A DNA stretch of 57,456 nt from Nitrospirota bacterium. GTDB lineage: Bacteria; Nitrospirota; Thermodesulfovibrionia; Thermodesulfovibrionales; UBA6898. The stretch is taken from assembly GCA_021814475.1 (NCBI GenBank), contig JAKAIE010000007.1, forward strand, positions 1-57,456, written 5' to 3'. How positions within the stretch are numbered: the first letter of the stretch is position 1; each line of letters opens with the position of its first letter. Both the position numbers and the translations under genes were made by a program. Shown here piece by piece: positions 50,973-57,456 of this stretch. The notes below the pieces were generated by a model. The model worked only from the letters and a program-made list of their open reading frames with translations, was not told the origin of the DNA and made no database searches.

Positions 50973-51989
50973 TTGACCCCAGAGTATATCCAGCTCTATC
51001 CCACCCTTCGCTGCAACCAGAGGTGCTCGTTCTGCTTCAATGATGCCGGCGCGGAGACAGGGGATATGAGCCGGAAAGACGCATCGGCACTGCTCAATAT
51101 CATGGAGTCCTGCAACATCCCGGAGCTGGACATCATGGGGGGCGAGCCCTTTGTTGTCCCGTGGATGCCGGACTTCATCCGGGATGCGTCGGGGCGGGGC
51201 CTCGCCGTGAACGTCAGCACAAACGGCAGCCTGCTGCCGGCATTGAAACCCCTGGAGGGGATATCGCCGGCGTCTCTTACGATCGGCATCTCCCTTGAGG
51301 GCAGCAGCGAAGAGCGGCATAACCGCATCACCGGTTCGCGGAACTTCGCAGCGGCGCTGGAGTCCCTTTCATGGCTGTCTCAGGCAGGACTGGACCCTCT
51401 GGTCAAGACGGTCCTCACCAGGGAGACCGCTCCTGATGTGCGGGAGATCGTTCGGCTGGTGCGGGAAAGGGGAATCCAGCGCTATTATCTCATTCATATG
51501 GACCTCCTCTCGCCCAATGGTCAGGAACGTGCGGCGCCGATCGGGTATCCCGAGTTCGCCGGTTTCGTCGCGGGACTGCAGGCCGGCAACCCTGATATCG
51601 AAATCAACAGCGTCAGCGCTTCGTGTTTCAACGGCGCAGCCTCCTCGATGAACATCCGCTGCGCGGCAGGGACGAGGAAGGTCGCGGTCATGCCGGATGG
51701 TTCGGTCTTCCCCTGCAACCTCTTTCACCGGTATCCTGAATTCCGGCTCGGCAATATCCTTTCCGATGATCTTTCCGCGCTCATGGAGAACCCGCAGTTG
51801 GCATATTTCCGGAGTTTCTCCGGCAACACCTGCCCCTCACCGGACTGCTCAAACCGGCCCGCCTGCACCGGCGGCTGCCCTGCCCACGGGTACTACCATT
51901 TCAGGGACACCGGCGGCCGCGACCTCCGCTGTTCACCTGGCGACGCAGCTGCTTCCCTGATAACGGCCCATGATGATACGGCTCCGTGA
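50973..51989 (+). CDS. Radical SAM/SPASM domain protein
   Basis: The 338-residue protein has a radical SAM motif CNQRCSFC (Cys14, Cys18, Cys21) very near its N-terminus, a MGGEPF motif, and a C-terminal SPASM region with GCPAHGYY and Cys in CAAGTRK, FPCNLF and CPSPDCSNRPACTGGC. It starts at TTG 50973 without a strong ribosome site; the N-terminus is as expected for the family, so the start is probably right. It may mature a peptide or an enzyme, but no small peptide gene lies next to it. Its last 57 bp overlap the convergent GspH-like gene. Confidence 0.86.
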   Translation: MTPEYIQLYPTLRCNQRCSFCFNDAGAETGDMSRKDASALLNIMESCNIPELDIMGGEPFVVPWMPDFIRDASGRGLAVNVSTNGSLLPALKPLEGISPASLTIGISLEGSSEERHNRITGSRNFAAALESLSWLSQAGLDPLVKTVLTRETAPDVREIVRLVRERGIQRYYLIHMDLLSPNGQERAAPIGYPEFAGFVAGLQAGNPDIEINSVSASCFNGAASSMNIRCAAGTRKVAVMPDGSVFPCNLFHRYPEFRLGNILSDDLSALMENPQLAYFRSFSGNTCPSPDCSNRPACTGGCPAHGYYHFRDTGGRDLRCSPGDAAASLITAHDDTAP

Positions 51990-52406
51990 CACCTTCATGC
52001 AGTCGTAGTCGGGGTCTGTGGAGGAGACGAAGCGTAGCGTCTGCTGCTGCGATATCAGCCCCTGCCTGTCCAGGGTGACGTTGGCGGAGCCGTTCCTGCT
52101 GAGGGCGTACGCCACTTCCTTCGGAAACATCGGCAGGAGCCTGTCGCCGTTGTCATTTTCTCCGTTGTCATTGGTGTCTTCGAGGATCGAATAGGAGAGA
52201 TCCCCCAGGACCACAAAGTGATTCCGGCTTGTCTGCATCGCGCGAAGCCGCGCAGCCATAAGGTCGGCATACAGCTCGCAGGTCGCCTTTTCGACCCGGT
52301 ACCGCCCCATCCAGTCCTGATAGGCAAAGACCGTTGCCGCGGCAAGACAACCCGCGACCGCCAGTGCCACTGCAAGTTCGATGACCGTCACCCCTTCTTC
52401 CCTCAT
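51933..52406 (-). CDS. GspH/FimT-like pseudopilin
   Basis: About 157 residues from ATG 52406. The class III signal is MREEG followed by VTVIEL with Glu at mature +5 and the hydrophobic helix AVALAVAGCLAAATVFAY. Length and the later pattern (LRAMQTSRNHFVVLGD, Asp/Asn-rich NDNGENDNGDR, C-terminal Cys pair DYDCMKVS and GSSCVAR) fit GspH/FimT minor pseudopilins. There is no neighbouring pilus gene, so it is an orphan, as is the GspG-like gene at 18133. The 3' end overlaps the convergent radical SAM gene by 57 bp, unusual for a compact genome; both reading frames have clear family motifs. Confidence 0.8.
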   Translation of the reverse strand: MREEGVTVIELAVALAVAGCLAAATVFAYQDWMGRYRVEKATCELYADLMAARLRAMQTSRNHFVVLGDLSYSILEDTNDNGENDNGDRLLPMFPKEVAYALSRNGSANVTLDRQGLISQQQTLRFVSSTDPDYDCMKVSRSRIIMGRYQGSSCVAR

Positions 52407-52452
52407 GCGCACCCCCAAAAAAGTGATCTGGGGGAATTTTCAGGAAAAGGCG

Positions 52453-52491
52453 AAAAAAAAGCACCTGTCAATTCTGACAGGTGCTTTTTTT
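52453..52491. terminator. Bidirectional intrinsic terminator after the Lon-family gene
   Basis: A perfect 10-bp stem (GCACCTGTCA, 52461-52470, and TGACAGGTGC, 52475-52484; loop ATTC) has T7 on the plus-strand side and A8 (T8 on the minus strand) on the other. It follows the stop of the minus-strand Lon-family gene by about 37 bp and isolates it from the GspH-like gene. Confidence 0.9.
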
Positions 52492-52520
52492 GGAAATATA
52501 TGCTTTAATATGCGGCTGGA

Positions 52521-54962
52521 TTACTCCTTGTTGTTCTCTTTTTCCCTGCCGTTTTCTTTCCCGTTATCCTTCTGATCCTCTTTCTTATCCTTCATCGCCG
52601 CCGCTATCTCTGCAAGCCGCTTCTCGACGAGATGATACAGGGTCCCTTCAGGGAAGGTCCCGTCCTCACTCCTTACGCCCGCATGCAGCCCGGTGAAGAT
52701 CTGAAGTCCCTCTTCAACCCTGTCGATCGGGTAGATGAAGAACTTCCCGTCCTTCACCGCATCGACCACCTCTTTTTTGATCATGAGGTTGCGGACGTTC
52801 TTCCGGGGCATCACGATCCCCTGCGTCCCGTCGAGCCCGCGCACCTTGCAGAGGTCGAAGAAGCCCTCGATCTTTTCGTTGATCCCGCCGATCGGCTGGA
52901 CGTCTCCGTTTTGGTCCATCGAGCCGGTGACCGCTATGTACTGTTTCAGGGGCACTCCGGCAAGGCTGCTCAGGATAGCAAAGAGTTCCGCGCAGGACGC
53001 GCTGTCGCCCTCGACCATGTCGTAGAGCTGTTCGAAGGTGATCGATGCCGAGAAGCTGATCGGCTTTTTCCACGCAAAGGTGCTGTTGATGTAGTGGGAG
53101 ATGATCAGGACCGCCTTGTCATGGATCCTCCCGCTCATCTTCGTCTCCCGCTCGATATTCACGACACCGGACTTGCCGGTGTAGGTACGGGCGGTGATGC
53201 GCGAGGGCTTTCCGAACTGGTAGTCTCCGAGGCCGAGCACGGCAAGCCCGTTGATCTGGCCGACTTTTTCGCCCGCGGTGTCGACGATGATCGTGCCTTC
53301 GACGATCATCTCCTGAAGGCGCTCTTCGATCCTGTTCGTCCTGAAGACCTTCTCCCGGAGGGCCTGTTCCACATGGTCGTCAGTGACAACCGCGCTCCCC
53401 GCTTTTTTCGCCCAGTAATTGGCCTCCCTGACCACGTCGGCGATATCGCTGAACCGTGAGGAGAGTTTTTCCTGGTGATCCGCGAGCCGGGATCCGTATT
53501 CGACGATCTTTGCCACGCCCGTCCTGCCAAAGGGCATAAGTCCGCCGTTTCTGCAGGTGCTCGCCACAAATGCGGCATACTTGTGCATCGTCTCTTTAGT
53601 CTTCGTCATCCTGCTGTCGAAATCGGCCTTCACCTTGAAGAGCTCGCGATATTCTTCATCGAGGCTGTACAGCATATAGTACAGATTAGGGTTGCCGATC
53701 AGGATCACCTTCACGTTCAGGGGGATCGGCTCGGGCCGCAGCGTCGTCGTCGAGACAAGGCGGTACTGCTCCCAGACGTCCTCGATCCTGATCTCCCGGT
53801 TGCGGAGCGCCCGTTTCAGGGTGTCGTACGACATGACGTTCCTGAGGAGGTCCAGGGCATTGATGACGAGATAACCGCCGTTGGCCTTGTGAAGCGCTCC
53901 CGCCTTTATCATCGAAAAGTCTGTCACGGCCACGCCATACTGGAACTTATATTCCAGCCGGCCAAAGAGATTCAGATAGGTCGGGTTGCTCTCGAAGACG
54001 CAGGGAGAACCCTGGGATTCCCTGTTGTTCACCAGCACATTGACCGTATACCGCGTGAAGGTCGGCTCGGGCTTTCTCATGCCGGCGAAAGGCATCTGGG
54101 GAGCCTGTTCCTCCTGCGTGCTGAAGTCTTCGATATGGCTGAGTATGTCCTCTGTCACCGCATTGAGGTATGACGTTATCTTTTCATGGCTGCTGTACTT
54201 CGTCTTCAGGTCGTCCATGAGATGGCCGACGGCGGCGAGGGTGGCATCGCGCTCCAGCTGGGAGAGCGCCTTTTTAACGCCCTTTTCGATCTCACGCACC
54301 TCCCGCACCACGTCGTTCAGCCGTTCCTGCAGCCCCCTGCCGAGTTCGTCGATCTTCGCCTTCATCGCATCGTCGAGGGCCTCGTACTCCTCTTCGGTGA
54401 GGGGCTCCCCGCTCTTTTTGACCGGCACGATCATCAGCCCGCTGACAGACTTCCGGATCGAAAAGCCCTTTGCCTGCGCCTCCTCTTCGAGCCCGGAAAA
54501 CATCTGCTTCTGCTTCTGCTGAAACTCCTCCAGGATCTTGTTCCTCTGTTTTTCGTATTCCTTCGACTCGAACATCTTCGGGATCTCGACCCTGAGGACC
54601 TTGACCAGCTCCTCCATGTCCTTATGGAAATCGACCGCAGTGCCCGACGCCATCGGTATCGCCAGGGGCACGTCGGCATCTTCGAAGTTATAGACATAGC
54701 ACCAGTCCTGCGGCACAGGCTCATCCGCGGACTTCTTTCCCAGGATCGACCGTATCGTCGTGGACTTGCCTGTCCCGTTTTCGCCGAGGATGAAGATGTT
54801 GAAACCTTTGCTGTCGAGGTTCAGACCGAAGTCTATGGCGCTGAGGGCCCTCTCCTGGCCGATCGTCTCGCCATAGTCCGGCAGGTCGTCGGTCGTGGTA
54901 AAGGGAAACAGCTCCGGATCACAGCATGAATAAAGCTCTTCGCTTTTTAGCGGTTCTGTCAT
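52521..54962 (-). CDS. ATP-dependent protease, Lon family (LonB/YcbZ-like, S16)
   Basis: The 813-residue protein has Walker A GENGTGKST (about residues 59-67), a long coiled insertion (about 130-290), and a Lon protease domain near the C-terminus with the catalytic Ser in EGDSASCAELFAILSSL and the catalytic Lys in GGINEKIEGFF. The N-terminal substrate domain of classical LonA is missing, and the layout fits the soluble AAA-Lon group that includes E. coli YcbZ. The last 25 residues (KDKKEDQKDNGKENGREKENN) are highly charged and low-complexity, an odd tail. Cytoplasmic proteolysis, perhaps of regulators. It ends at a strong terminator. Confidence 0.93.
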   Translation of the reverse strand: MTEPLKSEELYSCCDPELFPFTTTDDLPDYGETIGQERALSAIDFGLNLDSKGFNIFILGENGTGKSTTIRSILGKKSADEPVPQDWCYVYNFEDADVPLAIPMASGTAVDFHKDMEELVKVLRVEIPKMFESKEYEKQRNKILEEFQQKQKQMFSGLEEEAQAKGFSIRKSVSGLMIVPVKKSGEPLTEEEYEALDDAMKAKIDELGRGLQERLNDVVREVREIEKGVKKALSQLERDATLAAVGHLMDDLKTKYSSHEKITSYLNAVTEDILSHIEDFSTQEEQAPQMPFAGMRKPEPTFTRYTVNVLVNNRESQGSPCVFESNPTYLNLFGRLEYKFQYGVAVTDFSMIKAGALHKANGGYLVINALDLLRNVMSYDTLKRALRNREIRIEDVWEQYRLVSTTTLRPEPIPLNVKVILIGNPNLYYMLYSLDEEYRELFKVKADFDSRMTKTKETMHKYAAFVASTCRNGGLMPFGRTGVAKIVEYGSRLADHQEKLSSRFSDIADVVREANYWAKKAGSAVVTDDHVEQALREKVFRTNRIEERLQEMIVEGTIIVDTAGEKVGQINGLAVLGLGDYQFGKPSRITARTYTGKSGVVNIERETKMSGRIHDKAVLIISHYINSTFAWKKPISFSASITFEQLYDMVEGDSASCAELFAILSSLAGVPLKQYIAVTGSMDQNGDVQPIGGINEKIEGFFDLCKVRGLDGTQGIVMPRKNVRNLMIKKEVVDAVKDGKFFIYPIDRVEEGLQIFTGLHAGVRSEDGTFPEGTLYHLVEKRLAEIAAAMKDKKEDQKDNGKENGREKENNKE

Positions 54963-54998
54963 GAATGGCCTCCTGGTCTGGATCTCTGTTCAGCAGCG

Positions 54999-56291
54999 TC
55001 AGTCCGCGTCGCGGCCTTCCACCCTTATGCAGACTGTCTTGCCCGCAACAACAGAAAGACGGTTGATCTCCCTGAGCGCGGCGGCGACGTCTCTTTCACG
55101 GGCCAGATGGGTCAGGACCACGAGCGGGACAGCCTTGCCGCTGTGCCTGCCCTTCTGGATAACCGAGATGATGCTGATATTGCGGGAACCGAGGATGCCG
55201 GAGATCTTCGAGAGGACCCCCGGCCGGTCGAGGGCCGCGAACCGGAAGTAATACATCGAGACGACATCGTCCATCTTCATCAGGGCCTTCCGCCCGGTCG
55301 TGGCCAGCGACGGACGGGCAGGCGCGCAGCCTGCAACGGCCAGCGCAATATCCACGATATCGCTCACCACGGCGCTCCCGGTCGGCATATCTCCCGCCCC
55401 TCTTCCGTAGTAGAGGGTCGACCCGACCGCATCGCCTTCGACATAGACCGCGTTATAGACACCGTCCACCTTGGATATGAGATTGTCTTCGGGCACCATC
55501 GTCGGGTGCACCCTCAGCTCGATCCCCCCCCCGCCCGCTTTGGCGATCGCCAGGAGTTTCAGCTTATACCCCAGTTCGCGCGCGAATTCGATGTCCATCG
55601 GGGTGATTGAGGTGATCCCCTCAACATGCACGTCCCTGATGCTGTACGGGGCCCCGTAAGCAAGGGTGGCGAGGATCGCCAGCTTATGGGCCGAATCGAT
55701 CCCCTCGACGTCGTAAGTAGGGTCCGCCTCGGCATAGCCGAGTTTCTGCGCCTCTTTCAGCACCTCTCCGAACTCGGCCTTTTCATCGGTCATCTTCGTC
55801 AGTATATAGTTCGTCGTTCCGTTGACGATCCCGTAGATCGCCCTTATCCTGTTGGCGACAAGGCCTTCCCTGACCACCTTGATGATGGGGATGCCGCCGC
55901 CGACGGAGGCCTCAAAGCCGACCTGCACGCGGTTCGCCGCGGCAGTCCTGAATATCTCCCTGCCGTAGGTCGCAAGCAGGGCCTTGTTCGCCGTCACGAC
56001 ATGTTTCCCGGCCTTCAGGGCCTTGAGCACGACCTCTTTCGCGATCGTCGTCCCGCCGATCAGCTCGACGATCACGTCTATCTCCGGATCGTTGATCACC
56101 GCATTCGCATCGGTCGTCAGCACGCCCCTGGCGAGTCTGATCCCCCTGTCCCTCTTTATGTCCAGGTCCGCGATCCTCCTGAGGTTGACGTCGATGCCCG
56201 TGCGTTCCCGGATAATGTCACGGTTGTTAAGCAGGATCTTTGCAGTCCCGGTGCCTACCGTCCCAAAACCGATAATTCCGACATTGATCAT
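54999..56291 (-). CDS. hom: Homoserine dehydrogenase
   Basis: The 430-residue protein is the size of monofunctional homoserine dehydrogenase. It has the Rossmann [13 protein letters not shown], the catalytic-domain [34 protein letters not shown], and a C-terminal ACT domain ([20 protein letters not shown]) for feedback regulation. It reduces aspartate semialdehyde to homoserine for threonine and methionine synthesis. The ATG overlaps the aminotransferase stop by 4 bp. Confidence 0.97.
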   Translation of the reverse strand: MINVGIIGFGTVGTGTAKILLNNRDIIRERTGIDVNLRRIADLDIKRDRGIRLARGVLTTDANAVINDPEIDVIVELIGGTTIAKEVVLKALKAGKHVVTANKALLATYGREIFRTAAANRVQVGFEASVGGGIPIIKVVREGLVANRIRAIYGIVNGTTNYILTKMTDEKAEFGEVLKEAQKLGYAEADPTYDVEGIDSAHKLAILATLAYGAPYSIRDVHVEGITSITPMDIEFARELGYKLKLLAIAKAGGGGIELRVHPTMVPEDNLISKVDGVYNAVYVEGDAVGSTLYYGRGAGDMPTGSAVVSDIVDIALAVAGCAPARPSLATTGRKALMKMDDVVSMYYFRFAALDRPGVLSKISGILGSRNISIISVIQKGRHSGKAVPLVVLTHLARERDVAAALREINRLSVVAGKTVCIRVEGRDAD

Positions 56292-57456
56292 CTGTTCAGC
56301 ACCCTCTTGATGCCGGCAACCGCCTGGCGTATCCGGTGCTCGTTTTCGACAAGGGCGAACCGCACATAATCATCGCCGCCTTCGCCGAAGCCGATGCCGG
56401 GGGAGACCGCCACGCCCCCTTCTTTGATCAGATGCTTGCAGAAATCGAGAGACTTCATCTTTTTGAACGGCTCGGGGATCCCGGCCCACGCGAACATCGT
56501 CGCCTTGGGGGGCTCGATATTCCAGCCCGCCTGACGGAGGCCCTTCACGAGGACGTTCCTCCTGCGTTCATAGACATTCCGTATGTCTTCGACGCAGTCC
56601 TGCGGGCCGCGCAGCGCGATGACGCTTGCGATCTGGATCGGCTGGAACATGCCGTAATCCAGGTAACTCTTGATCTTGACCAGGGCGCCGACGATCTCCC
56701 TGTTGCCGACGCAGAAACCGACCCGCCAGCCCGCCATGGAGTAGCTTTTGGTAAGGGAGTAGAATTCGACGCCGACATCCTTTGCGCCGGGCGCCTGCAG
56801 GAAGCTAGGGGCTTTGTAATCGTCGAAGACGAGGTCGGCATAGGCGAGGTCATGGATAACGATGAGGTTGTTCTCCTTCGCAAAATCGACCACCCTCTTG
56901 AAGAAGTCGATGCCATGGACCACCTCGGTCGTCGGGTTATGCGGAAAGTTCATGATCAGCATCTTCGGCCGAGGCCAGGTCGTCTTGAACGCCTTTTCCA
57001 TCTCGTCGAAGAAATCGATGCCCGGACCGATCGGCACGGTCCGCACCTCGCCCCCGGCGATGATCACGCTGTACGGGTGGATCGGATAGGCCGGGGTCGG
57101 CGTCAGGACCACATCTCCGGGGCCGACGGTCGCCAGGACCAGATGGGAAAGCCCCTCCTTCGACCCGATCGTCACGCATGTCTCGGACTCGGGATCGAGA
57201 TCCACATCGTAGCGGCGTTTGTACCATTCGCTGATCGCCATGCGCAGCTGAGTGATGCCCTTGGAGGCCGAGTATCTGTGGTTTTTTCCCTTCTTCGCCG
57301 CCTCGCAGAGCTTCTCGACGATATGCTTAGGCGTGGCGCCGTCGGGGTTGCCCATACCGAGGTCGATGATATCCTCGCCCTTTCTGCGGGCCTCCATCTT
57401 CAGAGAATTGACGATGGCAAACACATAAGGCGGAAGTCTCTTGATCCTGTTAAATT
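56288..57456 (-). CDS. alaC: AlaC-type aminotransferase (class I/II), 5' end beyond the window
   Basis: The open frame runs to the window edge; codons past an internal GTG at 57424 read [18 protein letters not shown], the usual AlaC N-terminus, so only a few N-terminal residues are missing. Family motifs are [40 protein letters not shown] and the PLP lysine in [15 protein letters not shown]. Such enzymes form alanine from pyruvate and glutamate; related LL-diaminopimelate aminotransferases look similar, so the exact substrate is open. It overlaps hom by 4 bp. Confidence 0.9.
   Translation of the reverse strand, partial: FNRIKRLPPYVFAIVNSLKMEARRKGEDIIDLGMGNPDGATPKHIVEKLCEAAKKGKNHRYSASKGITQLRMAISEWYKRRYDVDLDPESETCVTIGSKEGLSHLVLATVGPGDVVLTPTPAYPIHPYSVIIAGGEVRTVPIGPGIDFFDEMEKAFKTTWPRPKMLIMNFPHNPTTEVVHGIDFFKRVVDFAKENNLIVIHDLAYADLVFDDYKAPSFLQAPGAKDVGVEFYSLTKSYSMAGWRVGFCVGNREIVGALVKIKSYLDYGMFQPIQIASVIALRGPQDCVEDIRNVYERRRNVLVKGLRQAGWNIEPPKATMFAWAGIPEPFKKMKSLDFCKHLIKEGGVAVSPGIGFGEGGDDYVRFALVENEHRIRQAVAGIKRVLNR

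Overview
The window looks like a Gram-negative, metal- or mineral-respiring anaerobe of the Nitrospirota / Desulfuromonadota (Geobacter-like) type. The basis is lipoproteins, an outer-membrane beta-barrel, System II (ResB/CcsA) cytochrome c maturation, NHL-propeller lipoproteins and seven multiheme c-type cytochromes with about 88 candidate heme motifs, many of the CX4CH kind known from Geobacter-like genomes. Taxonomy is inferred from gene content only. No rRNA, tRNA, CRISPR array, transposase or integrase was seen, and no gene-free stretch exceeds 300 bp.

Region A (1-17,864, all minus strand) is a nearly gapless run of sixteen genes, many with overlapping ends, which suggests one or a few long transcripts. 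In transcription order it encodes: a dolichol-phosphate-mannose-synthase-like GT2; a TMTC-type GT-C/TPR membrane protein; a TPR lipoprotein; a cytochrome c synthetase block (ResB, CcsA, a small exported protein, a second ResB-like protein); two tandem TMTC-type proteins; a deoxyhypusine-synthase-like protein; a RfaE2-like nucleotidyltransferase; a domain-swapped HldE-like protein; a GmhA-like SIS isomerase; a radical SAM/SPASM protein; and E1 alpha and E1 beta of a TPP-dependent 2-oxoacid dehydrogenase (beta runs off the left edge). It reads as a sugar-activation and protein-glycosylation pathway fused to cytochrome c maturation.

Region B (18,133-23,845) has an orphan GspG-like pseudopilin, a nitroreductase, a SAM methyltransferase, a small anchored protein, an ArnT/PMT-like GT-C protein, and a fourth TMTC-type protein on the opposite strand.

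Region C (23,900-49,725, mostly minus strand) is the electron-transfer island: cytochromes with 12, 45, 4, 8, 4, 4 and 11 heme motifs, three NHL lipoproteins, a large NHL/BACON/FG-GAP propeller protein, an outer-membrane barrel with an Asn-Gly repeat, a truncated DUF1670 protein beside a perfect palindrome, a SUMF1-fold protein, a parvulin PPIase, a TPR protein and a lipoprotein. Two cytochrome genes have good sigma-54 (-24/-12) promoter matches, and two strong terminators delimit units. The likely role is an inner membrane-periplasm-outer membrane-surface electron conduit, with the ResB/CcsA proteins of region A as candidate heme-attachment machinery and the TMTC/GT2 proteins as candidate modifiers of the Ser/Thr-rich cytochromes. 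That link is inference.

Region D (49,726-57,456) is more ordinary: a plus-strand trio (rubrerythrin-like, iron-sulfur flavoprotein, radical SAM/SPASM), a GspH-like pseudopilin, a Lon-family protease, homoserine dehydrogenase and an AlaC-type aminotransferase that runs off the right edge.
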